Shown here: positions 26,907-37,831 of the stretch, piece after piece
Position numbering within the stretch: position 1 is the stretch's first letter
How the letters are laid out: each line of letters starts with the position of its first letter
Assembly (NCBI GenBank): GCA_019414045.1
Contig: DXMW01000031.1
Span: 155,712-219,711, forward strand
Direction of reading: 5' to 3'
From: Collinsella sp.
GTDB taxonomy: Bacteria > Actinomycetota > Coriobacteriia > Coriobacteriales > Coriobacteriaceae
DNA: 64,000 bases
The notes under the pieces: generated by a model
The model's input: the letters and a program-made list of their open reading frames with translations, nothing else
The model's database searches: none
Told to the model about the DNA's origin: nothing
Made by a program: the position numbers and the translations under genes

Positions 26907-29042
26907 GTGGCAAAAAAGCCTCAGCACGCTCAGAACAACCAGCGCAGTCAGCAGGGCAAACAGGGCCAGCAGCAAAAGCGCGGCGGTAAGGCGCAGGGTG
27001 GGCACACCACTCATGCCCCGGCTGCGCCCGCCCGCCCCTGGCGACCGGGCCGCGACAAGTTCCTCCCCGTCAGCCGCGCCGACATGGATGCACGTGGCTG
27101 GGACCAGTGCGACTTTGTCTACATCTGCGGCGATGCCTACGTGGACCATCCGAGCTTTGGCATGGCCATCATCAGCCGCGTGCTCGATGCGCATGGCTAC
27201 AAGGTGGGTATCATCTGCCAGCCCGACTGGACCGACCCCGCCAGCATCACGGTGCTCGGCGAGCCTCGCCTGGGCTTTCTCGTCAGCGCCGGCAACATGG
27301 ACTCCATGGTCAACCACTATTCGGTGACCAAGCACCGCCGCCACTCCGACGCCTACACCCCCGGCGGCAAGGAGGGGCGCCGTCCCAACCGAGCCGTCAC
27401 GGTCTATGGCAACCTCATCCGCCAGACGTTCAAGGACGCTCCCATCATCATCGGCGGCATCGAGGCAAGCCTGCGCCGCCTGGCCCACTACGACTACTGG
27501 CAGGACAAGCTCAAGCGCTCGGTACTGCTCGACTCGGGCGCCGACATCCTCATCTACGGCATGGGCGAGCATGCGATCGTCGAGATCGCCGACGCGCTCG
27601 ATGCCGGACTGCCTGTCGATCAGATCACCTACATCAACGGTACCGTCTACCGCACGGGTTCGCTCGACGAGGTCTACGACTACGACCTACTGCCCAGCTG
27701 GGACGACCTTGCCGCCGACAAGCTCAACTACGCGCGCAGTTTTAATGTGCAGCAGCAGAACATGGACCCCATCACCGGGCATCGTCTGGTAGAGCCCTAC
27801 CCCAACAGCGTCTATGTGGTGCAGAACCCGCCGTCGGCAACACTCACCACAGACGAGATGGACGAGGTTGCCGAACTCCCCTACGCACGCGATTGGCATC
27901 CCGACTACGACGCGGCAGGCGGCGTACCGGCCTTTGCCGAGATCAAGTTTTCCATTAGCTCCAACCGCGGCTGTTTTGGCGAGTGCTCGTTTTGCGCCCT
28001 CACCTTCCACCAGGGCCGCGTGTTGCAGATGCGCAGCCACGACTCGATCATGCGCGAGGCCGAGCTGCTCACGCGCGATCCCGAGTTTAAGGGCTACATC
28101 AACGACGTGGGCGGACCGACGGCCAACTTTAGCCGCCCTGCCTGCGACAAGCAGCTCAAGCACGGCGTGTGCAAGAACAAGCGCTGCCTATGGCCGAGCG
28201 TGTGCAAGAACATGGTGGTCGACGAGAGCGGCTACACGCAGCTGCTTCGCGACCTGCGCCAGCTGCCGGGCGTCAAGAAGGTCTTCGTCCGCAGCGGCAT
28301 CCGCTTTGACTACACCATGGCCGATGCCTCGGACGAGTTTTTACGCGAGCTGCTGGAACACCATGTCTCGGGCCAGCTACGCGTAGCGCCCGAGCACGTG
28401 AGCGACGCGGTGCTGTCCGTGATGGGCAAGCCGAGCCGCGCCGTCTACGACGCGTTCTGCCGTAAATTTGAACGCCTGAACCGCGAATACGGACTCAAGC
28501 AGTACGTGGTGCCATACCTAATCTCGAGCCACCCCGGCTCGACCATGAAGGAAGCTGTGGACCTTGCCGAGGCCGTGCGCGACATGGGCTACATGCCCGA
28601 GCAGGTGCAGGACTTCTACCCCACCCCGTCCACCATGTCGACCTGCATGTACTACACCGGCGTGGACCCACGCACCATGCAGCCGATCTACGTGGCACGC
28701 GACCCGCACGAGAAGGCCATGCAACGCGCGCTCATCCAGTATCGCAAGCCCGAGAACTACAAGCTGGTACGCGAGGCGCTGGAAAAGGCTGGCCGCCGCG
28801 ATCTGATCGGCTACACCAAGCATTGCCTGATTCGCCCCGTGCCGCCGCGCCCGGGCGAGACGTCTGCTGGCGGTGGGCATGGCACCGGCAAGAAGGGCGG
28901 CAAGGCCCACGGTGGTGCTGGCAGCAAGGGGCCCAAGGGCAGCAAGGGGCACGGCAGCATGTCGCGCGCGCAAAACACTGCCGGGCGCAACCGTGCAGCT
29001 CAGGGGCGTCAGGGTGCCAACGGAGGCGGACGCCGCAACTAG
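26907..29042 (+). CDS. YgiQ family radical SAM protein
   Basis: A 711-aa radical-SAM enzyme of the YgiQ/UPF0313 family, function unestablished. Family landmarks: FLPVSRADMDARGWDQCDFV near the start, the cluster motif CFGECSFC at about residue 356-363, DVGGPTANF, and VAPEHVSD. Basic Gly/Lys/Ser-rich tails occur at both ends (GKKGGKAHGG), perhaps for nucleic-acid binding. Start GTG at 26907 is preferred because GGGAGGGA lies just upstream; the in-frame extension to an earlier ATG lacks an RBS. Its TAG shares CTAG with the stop of the convergent CPBP gene. Confidence 0.92.
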   Translation: MAKKPQHAQNNQRSQQGKQGQQQKRGGKAQGGHTTHAPAAPARPWRPGRDKFLPVSRADMDARGWDQCDFVYICGDAYVDHPSFGMAIISRVLDAHGYKVGIICQPDWTDPASITVLGEPRLGFLVSAGNMDSMVNHYSVTKHRRHSDAYTPGGKEGRRPNRAVTVYGNLIRQTFKDAPIIIGGIEASLRRLAHYDYWQDKLKRSVLLDSGADILIYGMGEHAIVEIADALDAGLPVDQITYINGTVYRTGSLDEVYDYDLLPSWDDLAADKLNYARSFNVQQQNMDPITGHRLVEPYPNSVYVVQNPPSATLTTDEMDEVAELPYARDWHPDYDAAGGVPAFAEIKFSISSNRGCFGECSFCALTFHQGRVLQMRSHDSIMREAELLTRDPEFKGYINDVGGPTANFSRPACDKQLKHGVCKNKRCLWPSVCKNMVVDESGYTQLLRDLRQLPGVKKVFVRSGIRFDYTMADASDEFLRELLEHHVSGQLRVAPEHVSDAVLSVMGKPSRAVYDAFCRKFERLNREYGLKQYVVPYLISSHPGSTMKEAVDLAEAVRDMGYMPEQVQDFYPTPSTMSTCMYYTGVDPRTMQPIYVARDPHEKAMQRALIQYRKPENYKLVREALEKAGRRDLIGYTKHCLIRPVPPRPGETSAGGGHGTGKKGGKAHGGAGSKGPKGSKGHGSMSRAQNTAGRNRAAQGRQGANGGGRRN

Positions 29043-29950
29043 GGCAGCGGTGCTGTCGCTATGCCCGTCTCGCATGCGTGGCGCAGTGAGCGCATCGTCT
29101 CCACGAGGATTATGCCAGCTATGGTGACCGTGATTATCACGTCGAGCGGCGTGTTCACAAACCACAGCAGGCCCATGAGATACGACCCGGCGTTAAAGGC
29201 AAAGTGCAGCAGAATCGTGTAGCGGAGCTTTCCGGTCGTCACGAGCACCCAGCCAAAGATGAGGCCGGCGGCACCTGCATAACAGCCCTGCACCCAGTTC
29301 ATGTGCATAAAACCGAAGATTGCCGCCTGCAGCACGATTGCCGCGGCAACACCCCAGGTACTCGGGGCCGCCCAGGGCACTATGGCGCTGTCTTGCGCGT
29401 TCGCGCGGCGTCGGCGCTTCCAGAGCGGACGGCACTGTGGATTAAACGCACGCAGTGAGAACTCAAAAATGATACCGCGCACCAGGAGCTCCTCGCAAAA
29501 CGGAGCGCCGAGCACCGTGGTCAGGACGGCAAGAAGGTTGGTATCGCCCAAGCCTGTTTCCTCGACGAGCTCGCTATAGTCCGCCGCAACCTCGGGCAGC
29601 AGCGACAGCACGCCGTCGCATAGGTAGCTAATGACCACCTGCATGGATAGGCCGATCACGACAACGCATGCGATGCGCTTCCATGCAGCATTTGCTCCCC
29701 CGCCGAGCGGGCGTTCACCTTGCCGGCGCGCCATGAAGGAGCGGGGCCACAGATAACGCCACCACAGCAGCGCCATCAAAAACGACGCCGTCTGAGCGGC
29801 GGCCTGAAACCATTGAATATCGAGATTGTCGATCGGGAAACCCGTCAGTGCCGACACGATGTCCAGCGCGGAGAACAAAACAATGCTCAGGGCAATATCG
29901 GCAGCGACGACACCAAAACAGGCAAGCGCCCAAACCAGCGCATTGAGCAT
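29039..29950 (-). CDS. CPBP family intramembrane metalloprotease
   Basis: A 303-aa polytopic membrane protein with the Abi/CPBP glutamic protease motifs: EELLVRGIIFEF (EExxxR), FGFMHMNW (FxxxH) and HFAFNAG (HxxxN). Members process prenylated proteins or handle peptide/bacteriocin immunity; no peptide gene is adjacent. Start MLNALVWALACF follows GAGGAGGTTGGC; the longer frame begins with an Arg-rich non-family stretch. The RelB-like gene lies 34 nt upstream on the same strand, so they may be cotranscribed. Confidence 0.9.
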   Translation of the reverse strand: MLNALVWALACFGVVAADIALSIVLFSALDIVSALTGFPIDNLDIQWFQAAAQTASFLMALLWWRYLWPRSFMARRQGERPLGGGANAAWKRIACVVVIGLSMQVVISYLCDGVLSLLPEVAADYSELVEETGLGDTNLLAVLTTVLGAPFCEELLVRGIIFEFSLRAFNPQCRPLWKRRRRANAQDSAIVPWAAPSTWGVAAAIVLQAAIFGFMHMNWVQGCYAGAAGLIFGWVLVTTGKLRYTILLHFAFNAGSYLMGLLWFVNTPLDVIITVTIAGIILVETMRSLRHACETGIATAPLP

Positions 29951-29984
29951 GCCAACCTCCTCAAAACCCGGCACTTGGGGACAG

Positions 29985-30188
29985 TCATTGTTGATGAGAA
30001 TCGGGCGCAGCGCCAAAAGCCCCGTTGGGCGAAATGTCGAACGGGAAGGTGCCGCAGCGATTGAACGCGGCGATAAACATGCGGATGGCGTTGGACGGCG
30101 TGGTGCCCACGAGCTGGGTTGCCGCCGCGAAGGCCGCCTTTTCCTCGGGCAAGACCTTCGCGACAACCGGGGTCATGTGTTCTGCCAT
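29985..30188 (-). CDS. RelB/DinJ-type antitoxin (orphan)
   Basis: A 67-aa ribbon-helix-helix protein. The core resembles DinJ/RelB: VLPEEKAAFAAATQLVGTTPSNAIRMFIAAFNRCGTFPFDI, with the usual hydrophobic-PF tail. AAAAGGAAGCGCC precedes the ATG. The expected RelE/YafQ toxin is not found: the next frame is the CPBP protease, 34 nt on. It may be an orphan antitoxin, have lost its toxin, or pair with something distant. An inverted repeat at 30303-30331 could be its operator. Confidence 0.82.
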   Translation of the reverse strand: MAEHMTPVVAKVLPEEKAAFAAATQLVGTTPSNAIRMFIAAFNRCGTFPFDISPNGAFGAAPDSHQQ

Positions 30189-30565
30189 GGCGCTTCCTTT
30201 TTGAAACGGCGGTGGTGCGGATAGATGCGGGCCACGCGGCTGGGCGACGGGCTGTGAAGGCAACCCGATTGGCCCGCATCCGGAGTTTGTTTCTACGGCG
30301 TTGGTATTACTTGGTATTTCTAAGTATTACCCCACAGATAGAATACCATACCCGACCCCATGGGGACGGAGGAAAACGGATCATTTTGTTGCTGAGTAAG
30401 TATTTAGAGCGTGATGATGCCCGAGATATTGAGGGCCTGAGCGTCGACGACATCGTGTGTGGCAAGCAACAGCATGCGGCCGTCGAGCGCCGGCAGAAGA
30501 CCTCATGCCCTGTGCCGAGGTCGGATAGCCCATCCCCCACATCAGCCCTTTGCACCAAACGACAA
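30189..30565. other. intergenic region upstream of the RelB-like gene
   Basis: No supported gene. Holds the operator-like repeat (30303-30331) and TATTCT, a possible -10 on the minus strand (30340-30345). A short rightward open stretch near 30380-30500 (LLSKYLERDDARDIEGLSVD in one frame) looks protein-like but has no start or full domain, so it could be a gene remnant. Confidence 0.45.
30303..30331. promoter_or_regulatory. operator-like inverted repeat before the RelB-like gene
   Basis: GGTATTACTT-ggtatttct-AAGTATTACC pairs 9 of 10 positions, about 115 nt upstream of the antitoxin start. RelB-type antitoxins repress their own promoters by binding such repeats. Binding here is inferred. Confidence 0.5.
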
Positions 30566-30597
30566 TGCCCCGCCCACGCAATCACGTGGACGGGGCA
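30566..30597 (-). terminator. intrinsic terminator of the alpha-glucoside operon
   Basis: On the minus strand TGCCCCGTCCACG-tgattg-CGTGGGCGGGGCA forms a 13-bp stem with one G.T pair, followed by TTGTCGTTTGG, 52 nt past the GH4 stop. Confidence 0.75.
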
Positions 30598-30648
30598 CTG
30601 CTCCAGGTATGCGGTCAGCGGCTCTTTTGTGCCAGAGACCTTCTGTCT

Positions 30649-32031
30649 TTAGCGAAGCTCGGGCCAGAAGTCCTTGTTGGCCTCGATCATGTCGTCGAGA
30701 ACCTCCTTGGCGACCTTCATCGACGGCACGGTCTTGTTGAGCGTAAAGGCCTTGAGTGCCTTCTCGTACGAACCCTCGATCGTAGCCTCGACCACGAGCT
30801 TCTCGGAGTTCAGCTGCTGCATCATGAGGCCCTGCTGGAACAGAGGAATATTGTCGCGGCTGATGACCTCGGGGCCGTTCTTGCCAATGTAGGCAGGCAG
30901 CTCGACCATAGCGTCGTAGGGCATGTTGGGGATAGCGCCCTTGTTCTCGCAAATGACCAGGAAGCGCTGCTTGGTGTCGTTCTTCAGAGCGATAGCCAGA
31001 TCGGCAATCCAGTCGCCGTGGCTGCCCGCGTAGAACGTGCTCTCGTCGATCTCGCCCGTCTTCTCGTAATGGTCGATGCCGTCGAAGAGGTTCTTCTCGC
31101 GCGTCTCCTCGACCTCGTTAGCACGGGTGCGCTCGGGGTTGGAATGCTCGACGAACTCCTTCTGCTGCAGGTAGTAGTTCAGATACGTGTTGGGCAGGTA
31201 CTCCGGGAAGCACTCCATGATCTCGTACTCGCCCTTCCAGACGTAGTACCAGCTGCCCTTGGTGTGGCGATTCTGTTCGGGGTGCTCGTCAGTGGCCTCC
31301 TCGGGCTTCTTTGCCATGAGCGAGCCCATGCCCTTGAGGTAGGAGTCGGGCAGCAGGATCTGGTGCTCCTTGATGTACTCGCGCAGCTGCGGGAGCACCT
31401 CCTCGCCCTTGTGGCGGATCGAGGTGAACCAACCAAAGTGGTTGAGGCCAAAGTAATCGTACTCGACATCCTTCTTGTCGATATCGAGCGCGGCGCAAAC
31501 CACGTCGATGATCGCGATCGGCATGTCGCAGATGTTGATGATGCGAGCGTTGGGACGCAGCACACGGCAGCCCTCGGAGACGATGGCAGCAGGGTTGGAG
31601 TAGTTGAGAATCCAGTAGTCCTTCTTGGCGTACTTCTCGACGTCATCGATCAGCTCGACCATGGGGAAGATGGTGCGCATGCCGTAGGCAAGGCCGCCGC
31701 AACCGCAGGTCTCCTGACCAACGCAGCCGTGACGCAGCGGAATCTTCTCGTCCTGCTCGCGCATGGCGTAGCCGCCCACGCGCATCTGGGCAAACACGAA
31801 GCTCGCGTCGGTAAAAGCCGTCTTTTTGTCGGTGGTCACCGTGAGCTTGATGTCCAGGCCAAGGTCCTCGTGCAAAATCCAGTCCACGAGCACGCCGATC
31901 TTGCGCTGGCGCTCCTCGTTGATGTCGTACAGGCGAATCTCGTCAACGTCGAGCTCGTCCTTGCGCAGAGCGATGGACTTGACGATGCCGGGGGTAAAGG
32001 TGGATCCGCCACCACACAGAGTAATGATCAT
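30649..32031 (-). CDS. 6-phospho-alpha-glucosidase, glycoside hydrolase family 4
   Basis: A NAD- and metal-dependent GH4 enzyme (460 aa) cleaving the phosphorylated disaccharide delivered by the PTS. It starts with the dinucleotide fold (MIITLCGGGSTFTPGIVKS). It carries NICDMPIAI, whose Cys-Asp-Met-Pro is the signature of alpha-type (GlvA/MalH) enzymes as against CN(V/I)P in beta-types, and GLNHFGW. AAGGAG precedes the ATG and it begins 3 nt after the EIICB stop. Last gene of the PTS operon. Substrates such as maltose or sucrose isomers are inferred. Confidence 0.93.
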   Translation of the reverse strand: MIITLCGGGSTFTPGIVKSIALRKDELDVDEIRLYDINEERQRKIGVLVDWILHEDLGLDIKLTVTTDKKTAFTDASFVFAQMRVGGYAMREQDEKIPLRHGCVGQETCGCGGLAYGMRTIFPMVELIDDVEKYAKKDYWILNYSNPAAIVSEGCRVLRPNARIINICDMPIAIIDVVCAALDIDKKDVEYDYFGLNHFGWFTSIRHKGEEVLPQLREYIKEHQILLPDSYLKGMGSLMAKKPEEATDEHPEQNRHTKGSWYYVWKGEYEIMECFPEYLPNTYLNYYLQQKEFVEHSNPERTRANEVEETREKNLFDGIDHYEKTGEIDESTFYAGSHGDWIADLAIALKNDTKQRFLVICENKGAIPNMPYDAMVELPAYIGKNGPEVISRDNIPLFQQGLMMQQLNSEKLVVEATIEGSYEKALKAFTLNKTVPSMKVAKEVLDDMIEANKDFWPELR

Positions 32032-32034
32032 TGT

Positions 32035-33651
32035 TTACTGCTCCTTCTCAATTGCGTTTTCGACCTTGTCACGCATCTCGGCGACTTTCATGCCAAAGAT
32101 GATCTGAATGTTGTTGCCGTTGCGGTTGATGCCGCTGTTGGGCACGTGGTTGATGAGGTCCTCATCGATGAGGTCCGGGTTCTTAACGTTCACGCGGAGA
32201 CGCGTAAAGCAGTTCTCGAGCTCCTCGATGTTGTCCTTGCCGCCAAGACCTGCGACCAGGTCGGCAATGCCCGCATCGACGCCCTCTGCGGGAGCCGCGG
32301 CAACAGCGCCCTGCTTCACCGCGACAGACGCGGCGGCCTCGCCCTCGGCAACGGACTCGGCGAGCTCGGACTCCTCCTCGCGACCAGGCGTGTGGAGGTT
32401 GAGCTTCTTAATAAGGAAGGTGAAGAGGAAGAAGTACAGAGCGGCGTTGAGAACTCCAAGCACCAGCATAACCGGCCAGTTGGTCTTATCGACACCAAGA
32501 ACCAGGTTGGAAACCACGATGTTGATGATGCCGCCTGCAGTCGAAGCGGGCACGGAAAGGACCTTGAGCAGGACCAGGAAGATGCCGGAAAGAACCGAGT
32601 GAACGACAAAGAGCACAGGGGCAGCAAAGACAAAGAGGAAGTCCATGGGCTCGGTCACGCAGGAAAGCACGGCGGTGATGATCAGCGGGATGATGACAGC
32701 CTTGGTCTTGTCCTTGTTCTGCTTGTAAGCGGTGAAGATAAAGGCGAGACCGATACCGATGTAGGGCCACAGGTTGTTGAAGGTATAGCTGTTGAAATAC
32801 GTGCTATCGGAGAAGGGCTGGCCCGTCATTGCCATCTCGGCGACACGGATGGGATAGGCGCCGGCGATAACCTGACCACCCAGCGTAAGGGTGCCGCCCA
32901 CATCGGAGAACTGGAACGGGGTGTAGATGAGGTGGTGCAGACCGGTGGGAACGAGCAGCTTGTTGAGCATGCCGTAAATAAAGAGGCCGATGTTGCCCGA
33001 CTCCTTGATGATGCCGGCAACGGAGCAGATGGCACCCTGAACCGGAGGCCAAACGATGCAGAAGCCAGCGCCCATGATCCAGGAGATGATGATCATGATC
33101 AGGAACGGGAAGCGAACGCCCGAGAACATCGAAAGAGCAATGGGGAACTGCTTGTTCGAGTACTTGTTGAACACGGCACCGGTGATGCAACCAAGAATGA
33201 TGCCGCCAAACACGCCGGTATCGAGCACCTGAATGCCCATAACGGTGCTCTGGCCGGTTCCGGTAAGGCCGAGCATGCCGCTCGCCTCGGCAAGAGAACC
33301 GGTGGCGTTGAGCACGATGTTATTGGCCTGCAGGAACAGGAAGAACGACATCAGGGCGATCAGCGAAGCGTGGCCCTTGTTCTTCTTTGCCATGGCACCG
33401 GCGATGCCCACGCAGAACAGAATCGAAAGGTTGTTGATGATAAACATCAGCGACTGATAGACAACGGCGCCCACAAGCTGAAACGGACCGGAGCCCAGCA
33501 CAGGGATCACAGCGCAGATGGTCTTGTTGGTCAGAATGATGCCCACGATGAGCAGGATGCCGGCAACCGAGAGATACATCATCGGCTGAACGATCGACTT
33601 CGCGAACACCTCCAACGGCGCTTTGAAATTGAACTTCTTTTTTGCGGTCAT
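32035..33651 (-). CDS. PTS alpha-glucoside transporter subunit EIICB
   Basis: A 538-aa permease with EIIC (about 1-420, ten or so hydrophobic segments, LLVPTGLHHLIYTPFQF) and EIIB at the C-terminus. The phospho-cysteine lies in ELENCFTRLRVNV. A low-complexity Ala/Glu linker (AEGEAAASVAV) joins the domains. No EIIA is fused; the Glc-type EIIA at 34624 in the same operon would phosphorylate it. The GH4 partner indicates alpha-glucosides. Start MTAKKKFNF fits AAGGGGAG 9-10 nt upstream. A ~100-nt gap separates it from the antiterminator gene. Confidence 0.93.
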   Translation of the reverse strand: MTAKKKFNFKAPLEVFAKSIVQPMMYLSVAGILLIVGIILTNKTICAVIPVLGSGPFQLVGAVVYQSLMFIINNLSILFCVGIAGAMAKKNKGHASLIALMSFFLFLQANNIVLNATGSLAEASGMLGLTGTGQSTVMGIQVLDTGVFGGIILGCITGAVFNKYSNKQFPIALSMFSGVRFPFLIMIIISWIMGAGFCIVWPPVQGAICSVAGIIKESGNIGLFIYGMLNKLLVPTGLHHLIYTPFQFSDVGGTLTLGGQVIAGAYPIRVAEMAMTGQPFSDSTYFNSYTFNNLWPYIGIGLAFIFTAYKQNKDKTKAVIIPLIITAVLSCVTEPMDFLFVFAAPVLFVVHSVLSGIFLVLLKVLSVPASTAGGIINIVVSNLVLGVDKTNWPVMLVLGVLNAALYFFLFTFLIKKLNLHTPGREEESELAESVAEGEAAASVAVKQGAVAAAPAEGVDAGIADLVAGLGGKDNIEELENCFTRLRVNVKNPDLIDEDLINHVPNSGINRNGNNIQIIFGMKVAEMRDKVENAIEKEQ

Positions 33652-33750
33652 AGCGGTACTCCCCTTCCTTTTCCGCAAATTGAGATAGGTGTGCCCTGGA
33701 CAAGACCGTGAGCCTTGCCTTGTATCAATCGATGTGTGGGCACGTTATGC

Positions 33751-34617
33751 CTAGAGACCAGGTTCTCCAAGCAGGTTAACAATGTGATATGCGAGATAAC
33801 TCTTCTCGGCATCGGTAACGACAACGTTATAGGTAGACGCTAAGTGGTCGGCAATTGACTCCGCACACGAGAACGCCCTCGGATACGCCGTTTCATCGAT
33901 ACGGAACAGCGCGTCGCCATTGACCTGTCCCGCCGCGGGATCGAGCGCTCGCTGCGCAAAAAACTGCAGATGGCGAACGAAACGCTCGTACGGCAACGAG
34001 GTGACGTCAAGGGTCGTGGCATAGTGCTCGGAAACAATCGCGAGCACGTCGCGAACAAGCTGGACCGAAACAATCAGACGGTCAGAGCGCTGCGGCATGG
34101 TGGCGTTGACGATATGCAAGGTGATGAAGCCCTGCTCCTCCTCGCTCATCTCGATGCCCAGATAATCCTTGATAATCTGAAGGGCACGGCCCGCAAGCGC
34201 ATACTCCTTGCGATAGAACTGCTGGATCTCGAGCAGCAACGGATTCTCGCAGGGGACGCCCTTGCGCTCGCGCTCCAAAGCAAGACTGATATGGTCTGCG
34301 AGAGCGATGAGGATCTTGTCGTTGATGTCGACATTGAGCTCTCGACGAAGCATCTGAACGATGTCCTCGGAAATCACGAGGTTGACGGTGGGGATGGACT
34401 CCAAAAGATGTGCCAAGCGGTCAATCGTGCGCGAATCCTGAGAAGTTCCCTCCTGCAACGCGTAGGTCTTTTCGACTGACGCCTCGTCGATGGCATCGCC
34501 GGCATGGCGGCCAAAGCAGAGACCTCGACCGATGACGATGAGCTCGGAGCTATCGTCCGAAGTGACCATTGCGACATTGTTGTTGAAAACTCGCTTGATA
34601 ACCACGGCACCCACCAC
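33751..34617 (-). CDS. BglG/LicT family transcription antiterminator
   Basis: An RNA-binding antiterminator of 288 aa or slightly less. The N-terminal CAT domain reads VIKRVFNNNVAMV and is followed by two PRDs: H in LLESIPTVNLVISEDIV/ADHISLALER and LHIVNA in PRD1, then AYPRAFSCAESIADHL and AYHIVNLLG in PRD2. PTS phosphorylation of these His residues couples antitermination to sugar. Only GTG starts are available (34617, 34614 or 34605); LicT proteins usually begin right before (I/K)KxxNNN, favouring 34605. It starts 6 nt after the EIIA stop. Confidence 0.92.
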   Translation of the reverse strand: MVGAVVIKRVFNNNVAMVTSDDSSELIVIGRGLCFGRHAGDAIDEASVEKTYALQEGTSQDSRTIDRLAHLLESIPTVNLVISEDIVQMLRRELNVDINDKILIALADHISLALERERKGVPCENPLLLEIQQFYRKEYALAGRALQIIKDYLGIEMSEEEQGFITLHIVNATMPQRSDRLIVSVQLVRDVLAIVSEHYATTLDVTSLPYERFVRHLQFFAQRALDPAAGQVNGDALFRIDETAYPRAFSCAESIADHLASTYNVVVTDAEKSYLAYHIVNLLGEPGL

Positions 34618-34623
34618 AAGAAT

Positions 34624-35136
34624 TTACTCGGAAAGCCAGACGACAGGCTCTTTAACAGCAACAGGGCCGGAAGCATGCTCACGAAGAGTCGAGTTCTCCG
34701 AGCGCTCGCACACGATAACGAAGACCGTGGGATCAAAGCCGGCGGCGCGAACCGCGTCGAAATCGACCTCGACGAGGGGCTGGCCCGCGTCGACATGGTC
34801 ACCCTGGGCAACAAGCGCATGGAATCCCTTGCCCTCAAGCTTAACAGTATCGATTCCGATATGCAGCATCACCTGAGCAGAGCTGTCGTCGGACATGATG
34901 CCCAGCGCGTGCTCAGTCGGAAACAGCGCCGCGACGGTACCGGAAACAGGAGCGCACACCGTTCCCTCTTGGGGAACCACGGCAACGCCATCGCCCACCG
35001 CACGGCTGCTAAAAGCGGGATCATTGGTATTTTCCAGATGAACAAGCTCGCCGGAAACGGGAGCGAGGATTTCGAACTCGGAAGCTGCAGTCTTCTGCTC
35101 ATCCGAACCGCCCATCAGGCGAGAAAAGAAACCCAT
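34624..35136 (-). CDS. PTS glucose-type EIIA component
   Basis: A 170-aa EIIA of the Glc family that passes phosphate from HPr to EIIB. The active-site His is in VMLHIGIDTVKLEGKGF and the fold start in ILAPVSGELVHLENTNDPAFSSRAVGDG. Start MGFFSRLMGG is preferred over an ATG six codons upstream because AAGGGA lies between them. First gene of the EIIA-LicT-EIICB-GH4 operon. It may also serve MurP at 60-61 kb, which lacks EIIA; E. coli MurP depends on Crr, so this is a reasoned inference. Confidence 0.94.
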   Translation of the reverse strand: MGFFSRLMGGSDEQKTAASEFEILAPVSGELVHLENTNDPAFSSRAVGDGVAVVPQEGTVCAPVSGTVAALFPTEHALGIMSDDSSAQVMLHIGIDTVKLEGKGFHALVAQGDHVDAGQPLVEVDFDAVRAAGFDPTVFVIVCERSENSTLREHASGPVAVKEPVVWLSE

Positions 35137-35216
35137 GGTGGCATGTCCCTTCATAAATATAGCCCAACCAAAATCAATCGAATGCGCCCATTGAGACGCG
35201 CGCGATCAAAGACTTT

Positions 35217-35249
35217 GGTTAGGCCCACGTCCGAGGGGACTCGGTAACC
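35217..35249 (-). promoter_or_regulatory. candidate ribonucleic antiterminator (RAT) hairpin
   Basis: On the minus strand GGTTA-CCGAG-tccc-CTCGG-acgtgggcc-TAACC folds as two stacked stems with an asymmetric internal loop, the general shape of BglG/LicT targets, in the leader of the EIIA-LicT operon. An overlapping alternative stem (GCCTAACCAAA with TTTGGTTGGGC) could be the competing structure, but no clear U-run follows. Sequence agreement with known RATs is loose. Confidence 0.4.
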
Positions 35250-35274
35250 TTCCGCATTTCTTTTTACGGGGGTT

Positions 35275-35302
35275 ATTGTAGACAAGCCCAAAGCCGGAAC
35301 AA
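35275..35302 (-). promoter_or_regulatory. promoter of the alpha-glucoside PTS operon
   Basis: On the minus strand TTGTTC (35302-35297), 16-bp spacer, TACAAT (35280-35275). This gives a ~130-nt leader before the EIIA start, containing the RAT-like hairpin. Confidence 0.6.
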
Positions 35303-35412
35303 TCATTATGACCGGCGAACGGTATTTTTTCTCCGATAAACGGTATTTAGGCAGCACCTAGGGACACTCCTTGTTTGCTGCATTGAGGACAGGTAACTTT
35401 GCACCAATCATG

Positions 35413-35479
35413 AGTTGCGGTGAAATAGGGACTGAAAAGCCGCCCAAAAGGCCAAAACAGTCCGTATTCCACCGCAACT
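35413..35479. repeat. family-B intergenic palindrome, copy B2
   Basis: 67 bp. Left arm AGTTGCGGTGAAATAGGGAC (35413 on) and right arm ending TCCGTATTCCACCGCAACT pair except at two fixed positions (GAAATAGGG against CCGTATTCC). Loop includes GCCAAAA as in B1. Confidence 0.88.
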
Positions 35480-35487
35480 TCAAGACG

Positions 35488-35520
35488 TTGGTGCAGATTA
35501 ACCTGACCTCTTTGCACCAA
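35488..35520. repeat. family-C inverted repeat
   Basis: TTGGTGCA-gattaacctgacctctt-TGCACCAA, 8-bp arms, directly after B2 and overlapping the helicase terminator. Nearly the same words recur at 41412-41446. Confidence 0.7.
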
Positions 35521-35556
35521 AAAGGGCCCCGAGCATAGTCTGCTCGGGGCCCCTTG
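35519..35556 (-). terminator. intrinsic terminator of the DEAD-box helicase gene
   Basis: On the minus strand GGGGCCCCGAGCA-gacta-TGCTCGGGGCCC is followed by TTTTTGG, about 30 nt past the stop. Confidence 0.9.
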
Positions 35557-35587
35557 GTTCACCTCGCTCTAGCGGGCGATGCGTGTG

Positions 35588-37831
<2,244 letters not shown>

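Noticed and set aside
30550..33711. Rightward open frame of about 1050 codons opposite the GH4 and EIICB genes
   Set aside because: It mirrors two well-supported minus-strand genes with RBSs and domain motifs. The translation is rich in His, Val, Leu and Asp without a recognisable domain, as expected for antisense of high-GC genes.
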